Source of the DNA: JANQQJ01 sp046290575
GTDB lineage: Bacteria > Pseudomonadota > Alphaproteobacteria > SMXS01
Assembly (NCBI GenBank): GCA_046290575.1
Contig: JBKAGX010000011.1
Location: forward strand, 1 to 64,000
Length of the DNA: 64,000 bases
Direction of reading: 5' to 3'
The notes beneath the pieces were generated by a model. That model saw nothing but the letters and a program-made list of their open reading frames with translations, was not told where the DNA came from and did not search any database. The translations under genes were made by a program, and so were the position numbers. Numbering within the stretch: the first letter of the stretch is position 1; each line of letters opens with the position of its first letter. Shown here in pieces: positions 9,000 through 18,547 of this stretch.

Positions 9000-9434
9000 C
9001 TAGGTGAGGTGCGGCGCTTCAGGCTCCGCCTGATTGTCAAAGCCGTGCATGTATTTGGCCCATTGCAGGCCGATCAGCGCACCCTTGATCCGTGGCAGCA
9101 ATAGCATCGCAGCGACAATTGTCGTCGAGATGCCGAGTGTGAGAATACCGGTCAACGACAGGTTCATGGCCAGATCGATCGAAATCATCAGCGGCACCAC
9201 AATGTGCCCAACGATGACAATCGTGAAATAGGGGGGCGCATCGTCCGCCTGATGGCCTGAAAAGTTCAGCCCACAAGAGTCGCAGGAGTCCTTGACGGAC
9301 AGATATTTGTGAAAGATGGAGCCGCGGCCGCAATCCGGGCATCGGCCAAACCAGCCTCGCTTCAGGCTCTCCTTAAGAGGACGTTCCGGCCGGTCACCAA
9401 AATGTCGGATATGTGTGGTCGCTTGATCTTTCAT
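9000..9434 (-). CDS. DUF983 family membrane protein
   Basis: A small protein with an N-terminal zinc-ribbon-like pair (CPDCG and CDSCG, about residues 32-54) followed by two transmembrane helices (about 70-115). This arrangement defines the DUF983 family, usually found next to rnr/topA or cox genes in alphaproteobacteria. The function is undetermined. The first codon is nine bases after rnr, and the MFS gene follows, so all may share one transcript. Confidence 0.85.
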   Translation of the reverse strand: MKDQATTHIRHFGDRPERPLKESLKRGWFGRCPDCGRGSIFHKYLSVKDSCDSCGLNFSGHQADDAPPYFTIVIVGHIVVPLMISIDLAMNLSLTGILTLGISTTIVAAMLLLPRIKGALIGLQWAKYMHGFDNQAEPEAPHLT

Positions 9435-9442
9435 CGCGCTTC

Positions 9443-11680
9443 CTATCGGCGGCCGTTGGAACGTTTGCGCGGACTGCGATTGCCCGTGCCGCGTTTGCCA
9501 GCGCGCTTGGGCCGGCGCGCAGGCGCATCATAAAGCAGTTCGAATCGCAGGCCACCGGTTATCGGCGCCGCCTCGATCAGTCGGACCGTAATAGCATCAC
9601 CCAGGGTAAATGTGATGCCGGTTTCCTCGCCCACAAGCGCATGGCTGCCCTGTTCGTGGCGGAAATACTCGCGTCCCAGGCTGCTGATCGGGATCAGGCC
9701 TTCCGCGCCGGTATCGTCCAGGGCGGCAAACAGACCGAATCGGCTGACACCGGAAATCCTCGCCTCGAAGTGCGCGCCCAGCTTGTCGGCCATGAAGGCG
9801 GCCATGTAGCGTTCGACGCATTCTCGTTCGGCGCCCATCGCGCGGCGTTCCGTCATGGAGATGTGTTCGCCGATCTCCGTCATGCGCTCAGCGGTATCGC
9901 CGTCCAATCCGTCATCGCCGAGCTTGAGTGCGCGGATCAACCCGCGATGGACAATCAGATCCGCATAGCGCCGGATCGGCGAGGTGAAATGCGCGTAACG
10001 GTCCAGCGCAAGGCCGAAATGCCCCAGATTATCGGGACTGTAGACCGCCTGGCTCTGGCTACGGAGGACAACCGTGTTCACAACGTGCTGATGCGCGGTA
10101 CCCTGTGCCCGCGCCAGGACCTCGTTGAACTGGCCCGGCATGATCCGCTGTGCCTTGGGCAGCCTGTAATCCAGTGTTTTTAGGAATTCCTGCAACGAGT
10201 CCATTTTCTCCGCCGATGGGGCCTCGTGGATCCGGTACATGCACTCGGTGCGGCGCTTTTCCAGTTCTTCAGCCGCCGCCACATTGGCGGCGATCATGAA
10301 CTCTTCGATAAGTTTGTGCGCGTCGAGACGCACCTGCTCGGCGACATAGAGCACGCGCCCGGTTTCATCCAGGGCGACCTTGCGCTCCGGCAGGTCGAGG
10401 TCCAGCGGATTACGTTTTGACCGTTCCTTCAGCCGCGCATGATAGGCGCTGTAAAGCGGTTGGATGACCGTTTCGACCAGCGGCGCGGTGGCGTCGTCGG
10501 GCCTCCCGTCGAAACCGGCCTGGGTTTGCTCATAACTCAAATTGGCGGCGCAGCGCATCAGCCCGCGGATGAATTTGTGCCGGACCTTTCGACCGTCCTT
10601 GTCGAACCACAAATGCGCCGCCATGCAGGCCCGGTCCTGGGCCTCTTTCAACGAGCAAAGATCGGTCGACAGCGCCTCCGGCAGCATCGGCACGACCTGA
10701 TCGGGGAAATAGGCGGAGTTGCCGCGCTTATAGGCCTCCCGGTCCAGTGCGCTGCCCGGTTTGACGTAATGTGCGACGTCGGCAATGGCGACAATCACGT
10801 GCCAGCCATCTTGATTTTCGGGGTCGCTGTCGGGCTCGGCCCAGACCGCATCGTCATGGTCGCGGGCATCGTGCGGGTCGATGGTAATCAGCGGCAGGTC
10901 GCGCAAATCCGTACGCTTGCCCAGATCGACCGGCTTGGCGCGGTCGGCTTCCTTGAGCGCCTGCGGATCGAAATCCGTGGGGATGCCGTGGGCGTGGATC
11001 GCGATCAGGCTGGTCTTGCTGGGGGCGTCCACGTCGCCCAGGCGCTCGACCACACGGGCTTTTTTCAGTCCCAGCTTGTTGCGTTTCGATGTCAGCACTT
11101 CTGCCAGAACCAGTTCGCCGTTGAGCGCGCCGGCCTCATCGCCGCGCTCCACCTGCAACTCATGGCGTGCGCGTTTATCCGTCGGGATGATGCGTCCGCC
11201 GTCGCGGTAGACCCCCAATACCTTGTCCTGCGCCGGCTGCAGCCGTTTCATGATCTTGGCTTCGTAGGTGCCGTCGTCCTGTGCGGTCAGACGGGCCAGC
11301 GCCCTGTCGCCGGTGCCCATTGCGCTGCCGGTGTGGCGTCCGCCCGGGGTGACCAGAATGGACGGTGGCGGGCCGTCGCCTTCCCAGCGCAGCGGCTTGG
11401 CAAGAAGTTCGCCGTCGACATCCGTGCCGGTGACTTCAATAACCGTTACATTCGGCATGCCGTCCGACGGTCCCAGGCTGCGCCGATGGCCGCGCGACAG
11501 CAGGCCCTCGGCCCGCATTTCGGCAATCAGGGCTTTCAGTTTGGTGCGATCATCGCCACGAATATGAAAAGCGCGCGCGATCTCGCGCTTGCCGACATTA
11601 TTGGGGCTGTCCTCAATGAACTTAAGGACCTCGGCCTTGCTGGGAAAGGGCACGGTCTTGAAGGTTCGCTTGCGTGCCAT
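9443..11680 (-). CDS. rnr: ribonuclease R
   Basis: Processive 3'-5' exoribonuclease able to degrade structured RNA. The N-terminal winged-helix/cold-shock region (1-about 230) is followed by the RNB catalytic domain, whose metal-binding cluster is seen in DPHDARDHDDAV and further on in PEALSTDLCSL. A C-terminal S1 domain (about 630-715; ISGVSRFGLFAAL) and a very basic tail rich in Arg/Lys follow, as usual for RNase R. The length of 745 aa is normal. topA lies nine bases upstream in the same orientation. Confidence 0.95.
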   Translation of the reverse strand: MARKRTFKTVPFPSKAEVLKFIEDSPNNVGKREIARAFHIRGDDRTKLKALIAEMRAEGLLSRGHRRSLGPSDGMPNVTVIEVTGTDVDGELLAKPLRWEGDGPPPSILVTPGGRHTGSAMGTGDRALARLTAQDDGTYEAKIMKRLQPAQDKVLGVYRDGGRIIPTDKRARHELQVERGDEAGALNGELVLAEVLTSKRNKLGLKKARVVERLGDVDAPSKTSLIAIHAHGIPTDFDPQALKEADRAKPVDLGKRTDLRDLPLITIDPHDARDHDDAVWAEPDSDPENQDGWHVIVAIADVAHYVKPGSALDREAYKRGNSAYFPDQVVPMLPEALSTDLCSLKEAQDRACMAAHLWFDKDGRKVRHKFIRGLMRCAANLSYEQTQAGFDGRPDDATAPLVETVIQPLYSAYHARLKERSKRNPLDLDLPERKVALDETGRVLYVAEQVRLDAHKLIEEFMIAANVAAAEELEKRRTECMYRIHEAPSAEKMDSLQEFLKTLDYRLPKAQRIMPGQFNEVLARAQGTAHQHVVNTVVLRSQSQAVYSPDNLGHFGLALDRYAHFTSPIRRYADLIVHRGLIRALKLGDDGLDGDTAERMTEIGEHISMTERRAMGAERECVERYMAAFMADKLGAHFEARISGVSRFGLFAALDDTGAEGLIPISSLGREYFRHEQGSHALVGEETGITFTLGDAITVRLIEAAPITGGLRFELLYDAPARRPKRAGKRGTGNRSPRKRSNGRR

Positions 11681-11689
11681 CGGGAGGGC

Positions 11690-14272
11690 CTAGTCCGAGG
11701 CCGCCTTGGCCTTTTTGGCAGGGGCTTTTTTCTTCGCCGGCGCTTTCTTCTTGTTCGCAGCCGGCTTCTTTTTCTTCGCCGGTTTGGCAGCCTTGGCGGC
11801 GATCAGCGCAAGCGCCTCTTCCAGCGTCAGCGATTCAGGCTCCCGGTCTTTGGGAACCGTGGCGTTGATCTTTTTGTACTTCACATAGGGGCCATAGCGG
11901 CCGCTGAGCACGTTGATCGGCGTGCCGTCGTCCGGGTGTTCGCCCAGTTCCTTGATCACCGACGCGCTACGCCCGCGGCCCTGCTTGGCTTCAGCCAGCA
12001 ATGAAACCGCATGGTTCAGGCCGACCGTGAAGACGTCGTCGGTGTTGGGCAAATTGGCGTATTTTCCATCATGATTCACATAGGGGCCATAGCGACCGAT
12101 GGCGGCCTTGATCATCTTGCCGGTTTCGGGATGTTCACCAATGTCGCGTGGCAGCGACAGCAGCGCCACTGCCTTGTCCAGATCGACGCTTTCCGGTGGC
12201 ACGTCTTTCGGGATCGATTGACGCGGTGGCTTCTTGCCTTCTTCATTGTCACCGCGCTGCACATAGGGGCCGAAGCGGCCCGAACGCAGCGAGATTTCAT
12301 CGCCGTCATGCTCGCCCAGAACCTTGGTGGCGTTTTCACCCTGTGCGTCATCGCCGTTAGACGAAATCTGGCGGGTGAACTTGCACTCCGGATAGTTCGA
12401 ACAGCCGATAAACGCACCATAGCGGCCCAGCTTCAGGCTCAAGCGGCCATCGTCGCAGGTCGGGCAGTCGCGCGGGTCCTTGCCTTCTTCGATCACCGGG
12501 AAGACATGCGGCGCCAGAATTTCATTGAGGGCGTCCAGCACCTGCGTGACCCGCAGGTCCTTCGTGCCGTCGATGGCGTTGGAAAACTCGCGCCAGAAGT
12601 CGCTGAGAACCTGCTTCCAGTCCAGATTGCCGGCGGAAATCTCATCCAATTGTTCTTCCAGCCGCGCGGTGAAGTCATATTCGACATAGCGGGTGAAAAA
12701 ACTCTCCAGAAACGCTGTGACCAGCCGGCCCTTATCCTGGGGAATGAAGCGGTTGCGGTCCATTTCCACATAGCTTCGGTTGCGCAGCACATCGAGGATT
12801 GAGGCATAAGTCGACGGGCGACCGATGCCGAGTTCTTCCATCTTGCGTACCAGGCTCGCCTCGGTATAGCGGGGCGGTGGTTCGGTAAAGTGCTGTTCGG
12901 GACTGACCTTTTCGCGGCTGACCGCGTCGCCATTGGCCAGGGGTGGCAGGCGGCGGTCATCATCGCTGCCGTCGGCATCGTCCTGGCCTTCCTGATAAAG
13001 GGTCAGAAAACCCTGAAACTTTAGCACGGAACCACGGGCACGCAGGGTTACCGAGCCGTCGCCAGCGGTGATATCGGCCACGGTGCGTTCGAATCGAGCG
13101 CTTTCCATCTGGCTGGCGATGGTCCGCTTCCAGATCAGGTCGTAGAGCTTCAGCTGTTCGTCATCCAGGATGAACTTGAGATCGTCAGGACGGCGCAGCA
13201 TTCCGGTGGGTCGGATCGCTTCGTGCGCTTCCTGCGCGTTCTTGGCCTTGGTCTTGTAGACGCGCGGGCTGTCCGGCAGATAATCCGGGCCATAGTCCTT
13301 GCCGATCAGGTCGCGGGCTTCGCCTAGTGCCTCATTGGCGATGGTGACGCCGTCGGTCCGCATATAGGTGATCAGACCGATGGTCTCACCGTTGATCTCG
13401 AAGCCCTCATAGAGCTTTTGTGCAACCCGCATGGTCCGTGATGCTGCAAAGCCGAGCTTGCGGGCGGCCTCCTGCTGCATGGTCGACGTGGTGAAGGGCG
13501 CAGCCGGGTTGCGGCGCGCCGGTTTGCTCTCGACCTTGGCGACCGAGAAATTGGCGGCCTCGATGGCCTGCTGGGCACGTGTTGCCGCGGCGCCATTCGG
13601 CAGGTCGAACTTGTCCAGTTTCTTGCCGTCGAGGGCCGTGAGCGAGGCCTTGAAGGGGTCGCCTGCCGGCGTCTTCATGTCGACGTCGACGGTCCAGTAT
13701 TCCTGCGGATTGAACGCTTCGATCTCGAGCTCGCGCTCACAGATCAGACGCAGCGCGACGGATTGCACGCGGCCCGCCGATTTGGCGCCCGGCAGCTTGC
13801 GCCACAGTACAGGAGACAGGGTAAAGCCGACCAGATAGTCCAGCGCGCGGCGCGCCAGATAGGCCTCAATCAGTTCCTGATCCAGTTCGCGCGGACTGGC
13901 AATGGCGTCCAGCACGGCTTGTTTGGTGATCTCGTTGAAGACGACGCGTTTGACGTCCTTGCCGTTCAGTGCCCCTTTTTCATTCAGAATTTCCAGAACG
14001 TGCCAGGAAATCGCCTCGCCTTCTCGGTCCGGGTCGGTGGCCAGGTAAAGCGCATCGGCGTCCTTTGCCGCTTTGGCGATGTCTTTCATGCGCTTGCTGG
14101 AATCGCTGTCGACTTCCCATTTCATCTCGAAATCTTCGTCCGGCAGCACAGAGCCGTCCTTCGACGGCAGGTCGCGGACGTGACCGAAGCTGGCCAGGAC
14201 GTGATAGTCACTGCCCAGATATTTGTTGATCGTTTTTGCCTTTGACGGCGACTCAACAATGACGAGGTTCAT
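11690..14272 (-). CDS. topA: DNA topoisomerase I
   Basis: Type IA topoisomerase relaxing negative supercoils. The TOPRIM domain opens with VIVESPSKAKTINKYLG and contains the acidic ATDPDREGEAISWH triad; the active-site tyrosine lies in GLITYMRTDG (about residue 307). A four-cysteine zinc finger (CPTCDDG...CSNYPEC) lies near residue 590-620, followed by repeated alphaproteobacterial C-terminal domains, each with an RYGPYV or RFGPYV motif. The tail is a Lys/Ala-rich stretch. It lies between dprA (28-base gap) and rnr. Confidence 0.97.
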   Translation of the reverse strand: MNLVIVESPSKAKTINKYLGSDYHVLASFGHVRDLPSKDGSVLPDEDFEMKWEVDSDSSKRMKDIAKAAKDADALYLATDPDREGEAISWHVLEILNEKGALNGKDVKRVVFNEITKQAVLDAIASPRELDQELIEAYLARRALDYLVGFTLSPVLWRKLPGAKSAGRVQSVALRLICERELEIEAFNPQEYWTVDVDMKTPAGDPFKASLTALDGKKLDKFDLPNGAAATRAQQAIEAANFSVAKVESKPARRNPAAPFTTSTMQQEAARKLGFAASRTMRVAQKLYEGFEINGETIGLITYMRTDGVTIANEALGEARDLIGKDYGPDYLPDSPRVYKTKAKNAQEAHEAIRPTGMLRRPDDLKFILDDEQLKLYDLIWKRTIASQMESARFERTVADITAGDGSVTLRARGSVLKFQGFLTLYQEGQDDADGSDDDRRLPPLANGDAVSREKVSPEQHFTEPPPRYTEASLVRKMEELGIGRPSTYASILDVLRNRSYVEMDRNRFIPQDKGRLVTAFLESFFTRYVEYDFTARLEEQLDEISAGNLDWKQVLSDFWREFSNAIDGTKDLRVTQVLDALNEILAPHVFPVIEEGKDPRDCPTCDDGRLSLKLGRYGAFIGCSNYPECKFTRQISSNGDDAQGENATKVLGEHDGDEISLRSGRFGPYVQRGDNEEGKKPPRQSIPKDVPPESVDLDKAVALLSLPRDIGEHPETGKMIKAAIGRYGPYVNHDGKYANLPNTDDVFTVGLNHAVSLLAEAKQGRGRSASVIKELGEHPDDGTPINVLSGRYGPYVKYKKINATVPKDREPESLTLEEALALIAAKAAKPAKKKKPAANKKKAPAKKKAPAKKAKAASD

Positions 14273-14299
14273 GAAAGACTGCTCTTGAAAGGCTGGCGA

Positions 14300-15409
14300 C
14301 TAGTTAAGCGAAACCTTGTTGCCGGGGTGGCGGTCCAGCCGTCCGGCGAGCTCAAGTTCGAGCAAAATGGTGAAAACAGTGGCGGGTGTCAAACGGGTTT
14401 GTCGGATCAGCTCATCGATTTCTGTCGGTGTCGGACCCAGTTTTTCCAATAACACGTCCCGGCCGGCCCCTTCTCCGGACGCGTTTTCAAGCAATAGGTT
14501 GGACTGAACGGGGGTGCTTTCAAGGGAAACTCGAACAGGGCTGTGCAAAGAGCCTTCCATCGCCTGAACAATATCTTCTGCGGATTCGGTCAGCACGGCG
14601 CCGTTGCGGATCAGGTCATTCGTGCCCCGGTGCCTGGGGTCGAGAGGCGAGCCTGGAACGGCAAATACGTCGCGTCCCTGATCGCCTGCGAACCGGGCGG
14701 TAATCAGCGAACCGGATCGCAAGGCTGCCTCGACGACGAGCACGCCGCGCGACAGGCCGGAGATCAACCGGTTGCGGCGCGGGAAGTGCCGTGCCTGCGG
14801 TTTGGTGCCAATCGACATCTCGCAGACGATGAGCCCCTGTTCACTGATCAACTCGAACAATGACTGGTTCTCCGGCGGATAGACCACATCTATGCCACCG
14901 GCCATAACCGCTATGGTGCCGCTTTTAAGGGAGCCGCGATGGGCCGCCGTATCGATCCCGCGTGCCAACCCGGAGACGATTGTAAAGCCCGTCTGTCCCA
15001 AGTCCCCGGCAATGGTCTGGGTAAACCGAACGCCGGCAGCCGAAGCGTTGCGCGCACCGACAATGCCCAAGCCCGGCTTTTCAAGATGGCCTATTTCGCC
15101 TTTGACGATCAGAACCGGGGGCGCGTCAGGCAATACGGCCAGTGCCTCCGGATAGGGGCTGACGTCGACATGCAGCATCCGCGCACCGGCTGCTTCCGTC
15201 GTGGCGATCTCGTCCTCTGCGGTGCCCGCCGGAAAGACCTTGATGGCCGATTTGCGGCCACCCCGCCGCGCCAGTTCGGGCAGTGCGGCCAGCGCATCAC
15301 TGGCAGAGCCGAACCGCGCCATCAGACTACGGAATGTGACCGGGCCAACGTGAGGGCTGCGGATCAGCCGCAGCCGGTCCCGCTGTTCAAGATCGCTCAG
15401 CGCGCTCAC
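14300..15409 (-). CDS. dprA: DNA-processing protein DprA
   Basis: DprA binds incoming single-stranded DNA and loads RecA during natural transformation. The Rossmann-like DprA core is present: GIVGARNASAAG, ETIVSGLARGIDTAAH-like region, and MAGGIDVVYPPENQSL, followed by RRNRLISGLS. A C-terminal winged-helix domain (about 300-369) ends the protein. The GTG at 15409 is chosen because it overlaps the plsY stop (GTGA, 3 shared bases) and gives the usual N-terminal SAM-like domain beginning SALSDLEQRDRLRLIR. The longer frame reaching 15703 would overlap most of plsY. Confidence 0.93.
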   Translation of the reverse strand: MSALSDLEQRDRLRLIRSPHVGPVTFRSLMARFGSASDALAALPELARRGGRKSAIKVFPAGTAEDEIATTEAAGARMLHVDVSPYPEALAVLPDAPPVLIVKGEIGHLEKPGLGIVGARNASAAGVRFTQTIAGDLGQTGFTIVSGLARGIDTAAHRGSLKSGTIAVMAGGIDVVYPPENQSLFELISEQGLIVCEMSIGTKPQARHFPRRNRLISGLSRGVLVVEAALRSGSLITARFAGDQGRDVFAVPGSPLDPRHRGTNDLIRNGAVLTESAEDIVQAMEGSLHSPVRVSLESTPVQSNLLLENASGEGAGRDVLLEKLGPTPTEIDELIRQTRLTPATVFTILLELELAGRLDRHPGNKVSLN

Positions 15410-15996
15410 TTGGCGCCGATCTTGGGTTCCTCGCCGCGCATCAGGCGGCCGATATTGGCCGCATGGCGGATGAAAACGAGTAGCGCGAGAAACACGAAAA
15501 GAAGCAAATGGGCCTGGGTCAGCATAATGGCTGCGTAGATCGGGGCGGCAGCGACGGCCACCAGTGCGGCCAGGGATGACATGCGGAAAATCGCTGCCGT
15601 CGCCAGCCACACCGCGCAGCAGATCAACCCCAGGATGAAGTGGACAGCCAGTGTCACGCCCAGAAAAGTTGCGACGCCCTTGCCGCCCTTGAAGCCCAGC
15701 CACACCGGATAGAGGTGCCCCAGGAAGGCAGCGCCACCGGCAACCAGGTACGAATCAGGCGCATAGGCCTGCGCCAGCAGAACTGCTGCAGCGCCCTTGC
15801 CCCCATCCAGAATGAGCGTGGCGGCTGCGAGACCCTTCTTGCCGGTGCGCAGCACATTTGTTGCGCCGATATTGCCTGAACCGACGCTGCGGATATCGCC
15901 AAGCCCGGCCATTTTGGTGAGTAGCAGCCCGAAGGGAACGGAGCCCAAGAGATAGGCGAGGGCGGCAACGAAGGCGTGTTGAAGAACCGGTTCCAC
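15406..15996 (-). CDS. plsY: glycerol-3-phosphate acyltransferase PlsY
   Basis: Inner-membrane enzyme using acyl-phosphate to acylate glycerol-3-phosphate, the first step of phospholipid synthesis. All three family motifs are seen: LLGSVPFG, then GSGNIGATNVLRTGKK with the following LDGGKG, and FKGGKGVATFLG. It has about five transmembrane segments and is 196 aa, a typical length. It opens the plsY-dprA-topA-rnr run and its stop overlaps the dprA start codon. Confidence 0.96.
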   Translation of the reverse strand: MEPVLQHAFVAALAYLLGSVPFGLLLTKMAGLGDIRSVGSGNIGATNVLRTGKKGLAAATLILDGGKGAAAVLLAQAYAPDSYLVAGGAAFLGHLYPVWLGFKGGKGVATFLGVTLAVHFILGLICCAVWLATAAIFRMSSLAALVAVAAAPIYAAIMLTQAHLLLFVFLALLVFIRHAANIGRLMRGEEPKIGAK

Positions 15997-16047
15997 TACA
16001 CCAACCTGGCCCGTGGGTTCGAAGCCCGCCCAGCATACTCATATGTC

Positions 16048-16067
16048 ATTCCCGCGAAGGCGGGAAT
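16048..16067. repeat. palindromic dispersed repeat (ATTCCCGC hairpin)
   Basis: The arms ATTCCCGC and GCGGGAAT form a perfect 8-bp stem around a GAAG loop. This sequence, continuing as CCAG, is a very common intergenic repeat type in proteobacteria and often abuts GIY-YIG nuclease genes, as it does here. Confidence 0.8.
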
Positions 16068-16089
16068 CCAGACTATTTTTGAGCCAAGG

Positions 16090-16236
16090 CTATTCACTGG
16101 CAATGTCTGCGTAGAGGTCGTTCCAGTCTGGGTTAAACGCCTCGATCCTGCGCAGTTTCCATGCACGGTTCCATATCTTGACCGCCTTTTCGGGAATGAC
16201 GTGCCTGGGGTGTAGGTGGAGTCCGCCGACTGACTA
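16090..16236 (-). pseudogene. GIY-YIG nuclease C-terminal remnant
   Basis: One minus-strand frame ending in a TAG at 16090-16092 encodes about 40 residues including KIWNRAWKLRRIEAFNPDW and then NDLYADIASE. This matches the C-terminal end of small GIY-YIG domain proteins (basic Trp-rich helix, then NPxWxDLY). No GIY or YIG motif is found upstream, and an in-frame stop is met near 16234. The fragment therefore looks like the decayed tail of a lost gene, left between plsY and pyrC' beside its characteristic palindromic repeat. Confidence 0.6.
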
Positions 16237-16282
16237 CAAGACATGTGTTAAACCGATCTCACGCTGTTGGTACGCCATTGCT

Positions 16283-17557
16283 CTAGTCGGCCTTGAACGC
16301 GGTTTCGCCGCCGACAACAGTGCGGAGCACGCGGCCCTGGGCTGGGCGGCCGTCAAACGCGCTGTTCTTTGCCTTGCTGTGAAAATTTTCCGGGTCGATA
16401 CGGAACGGCGCATCAGGGTCGAACAGCACCAAATCGGCCGGGGCACCTTTTTCCAGCTTGCCGCCAGGAATGCCCAGCACATCTGCTGGTTTGCTTGTCG
16501 CTGCCTTGAGAATGTGGATCAGCGGAATGTGCCCGCCGTGGTCCAGTTCCAGCATCATCGGCAGCATGGTTTCAAGGCCCACCATGCCGGGTTCCGCCAG
16601 GTCGAAGGGCAGGCGCTTGCTTTCGACATCATGCGGATCGTGACTGCTGACAATCACATCGATCGTTCCGTCGGCCAGACCCTCGACAACGGCGCGGCGG
16701 TCGTCTTCGCTGCGCAGCGGCGGCGAGACTTTGGCGAAGGTGCGATATTCGGCGGTCGCCAGTTCGTTAAGAGCAAAATAGTGGGGTGCGGTGCCGCAGG
16801 TCACCGGCAGGCCGGCAGCCTTGGCTTTACGGATCGCCTCCACGCCTTCGGCGGTTGTCACCAGCGCGACGTGGTAGCGGGCACCGGTCATCGCGACGAG
16901 GCGCAGATCGCGTTCGATCATGATGATCTCAGCCTCTGGGGGGATGCCCGGCAGGCCCATACGCGTCGCCATTTCGCCCTCATTCATCACGCCGCCCTGC
17001 GCCAGAGAAGGGTCTTCAGCATGCTGGATGACCATGGCCCCATGGGCATCTGCATAGGTGAGCAACCGGCGCATCACCTGCGCATCGGCGACGGCCGAAC
17101 GGCCGTCGGTGAAGGCCAGCGCGCCAGCATCCTTCAGTAGGCCGATCTCGGTCATTTCTTGTCCCGCCAGTCCCTTGGTGGCGGCGGCGATCGGATGGAT
17201 GCGAACCGCCGCATCGCGCGCCAGCCGCTCGATATAGTCGACGAGCGCTACCTGATCGAGCGGCGGCGACATGTTGGGCATCACAGCCAAAGTCGTGACA
17301 CCGCCGGCTGCTGCTGCATTGGAGGTCGCGTCGACCGATTCACCCAGAAACACCTGCATGTCGACCAGGCCGGGCGCGAGGCAGCACCCCTCACATTCAA
17401 CGATTTCGCTACCGTCGGTGACGCCATCGGCAAACAGGTCGGGGCCGAAATCCCAGATCTTGTCCCCGACGGTGAGCAGTGCGCCAATGGCATCCAGCTC
17501 GCTGGCAGGGTCAAGCAGCCGGGCATTCATGTAGACGACGCGGCGGTCAGCGCTCAT
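16283..17557 (-). CDS. dihydroorotase-like protein PyrC' (probably non-catalytic)
   Basis: An amidohydrolase-fold protein of the multifunctional-complex dihydroorotase type. Active enzymes carry a zinc-binding HxH after the PGxxDxH segment; here the same place reads LAPGLVDMQVFLGE, so both histidines are replaced (Q68, F70). Other segments (GGVTTLAVMPN, CGTAPHYFALNE, VSSHDPHD, GLETMLPMML) keep the family pattern. Such PyrC' proteins are known in Pseudomonas, where they hold the PyrB dodecamer together without dihydroorotase activity. The ATG at 17557 overlaps the pyrB TGA by one base. A separate active PyrC would be expected elsewhere in the genome. Confidence 0.85.
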   Translation of the reverse strand: MSADRRVVYMNARLLDPASELDAIGALLTVGDKIWDFGPDLFADGVTDGSEIVECEGCCLAPGLVDMQVFLGESVDATSNAAAAGGVTTLAVMPNMSPPLDQVALVDYIERLARDAAVRIHPIAAATKGLAGQEMTEIGLLKDAGALAFTDGRSAVADAQVMRRLLTYADAHGAMVIQHAEDPSLAQGGVMNEGEMATRMGLPGIPPEAEIIMIERDLRLVAMTGARYHVALVTTAEGVEAIRKAKAAGLPVTCGTAPHYFALNELATAEYRTFAKVSPPLRSEDDRRAVVEGLADGTIDVIVSSHDPHDVESKRLPFDLAEPGMVGLETMLPMMLELDHGGHIPLIHILKAATSKPADVLGIPGGKLEKGAPADLVLFDPDAPFRIDPENFHSKAKNSAFDGRPAQGRVLRTVVGGETAFKAD

Positions 17558-18504
17558 CAATCGTCTCCCATATCGGGCAAGTCACGGCACAGTGCATCCA
17601 GACACGCCATCCGGATCGCCACACCCATTTCTACTTGTTCACGGATGGCGCTGCGAGTGATGTCATCGGCGATGGCGGTGTCGATTTCGACACCGCGGTT
17701 CATCGGCCCGGGATGCATCACCAGCGCGTCGGGCTTGGCGTGGGCCAGTTTCGTCTCGTCCAGGCCATAGAACGCGAAATACTCGCTTGTGGAGGGCACG
17801 AAAGACCCGCCCATGCGCTCGGTCTGCAGCCGCAGCATCATCACCACGTCTGCGTCTTTCAGCCCCGACTGCATGTCCGTATGGGCTTCAACGCCCATGC
17901 GCTCAATTCCGTCCGGTAGCAGGGTGGGCGGGGCGACGACGCGCACCAGTGCGCCCATGGCGTTCAGCAGGTGAATATTCGAGCGTGCGACCCGGCTGTG
18001 CATGATATCGCCGCAGATCGCCACGATCAGCCGCGCGATGCGGCCCTTGCGGCGGCGGATGGTCAGCGCGTCCAGCAGTGCCTGTGTCGGGTGCTCGTGG
18101 CGACCATCACCGGCATTGATGACGGCGCAGCCCACCTTCTGGGCCAGTAACTCCGCCGCGCCCGATGAACTGTGCCGGATGACCAGCGCGGAGGGCCGCA
18201 TGGCATTCAGCGTCATCGCCGTGTCGATCAGGGTCTCGCCCTTTTTGATTGACGAGGTCGACGTCGTCATATTGATGACATCGGCGCCCAGCCGTTTGCC
18301 CGCCAGCTCAAAAGAGGTGCGGGTGCGGGTCGAATCCTCGAAGAACAGATTAATCTGCGTGCGATTCTTCAGGATCTTCTTGATTTTTTTGCCGCTGCGG
18401 TGGCGTTCCAAATAGGTTTCGCCGAGATCGAGAAGGCTCTCGATCGCCGTAGGCTGCATCCCCTCGATGCCGAGTAGATGCGTCATGCCGGTGTGCTGTT
18501 TCAT
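17557..18504 (-). CDS. pyrB: aspartate carbamoyltransferase catalytic subunit
   Basis: Condenses carbamoyl phosphate and aspartate, the committed step of pyrimidine synthesis. The carbamoyl-phosphate signature FFEDSTRTRTSFELAGKRLG and the HPTQALLD and VMHPGPMNRGVE motifs are intact. The ATG at 18504 (MKQHTGMTHLLGIEGM) gives the usual 315 aa; the open frame extends further but overlaps ruvX. It lies in the order ruvX-pyrB-pyrC', coupled to pyrC' through TGATG. Confidence 0.96.
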   Translation of the reverse strand: MKQHTGMTHLLGIEGMQPTAIESLLDLGETYLERHRSGKKIKKILKNRTQINLFFEDSTRTRTSFELAGKRLGADVINMTTSTSSIKKGETLIDTAMTLNAMRPSALVIRHSSSGAAELLAQKVGCAVINAGDGRHEHPTQALLDALTIRRRKGRIARLIVAICGDIMHSRVARSNIHLLNAMGALVRVVAPPTLLPDGIERMGVEAHTDMQSGLKDADVVMMLRLQTERMGGSFVPSTSEYFAFYGLDETKLAHAKPDALVMHPGPMNRGVEIDTAIADDITRSAIREQVEMGVAIRMACLDALCRDLPDMGDD

Positions 18505-18547
18505 TAAAGCCGGATGTATAGGGCCAAGCCCGGGAACGGGCAAGACG

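Noticed and set aside
10439..12004. A 521-codon plus-strand frame
   Set aside because: It runs antisense to rnr and topA, whose domains are unmistakable.
15412..15703. N-terminal extension of dprA to 15703
   Set aside because: It overlaps most of the plsY C-terminal half and has no DprA similarity; the GTG at 15409 coupled to the plsY stop is a better start.
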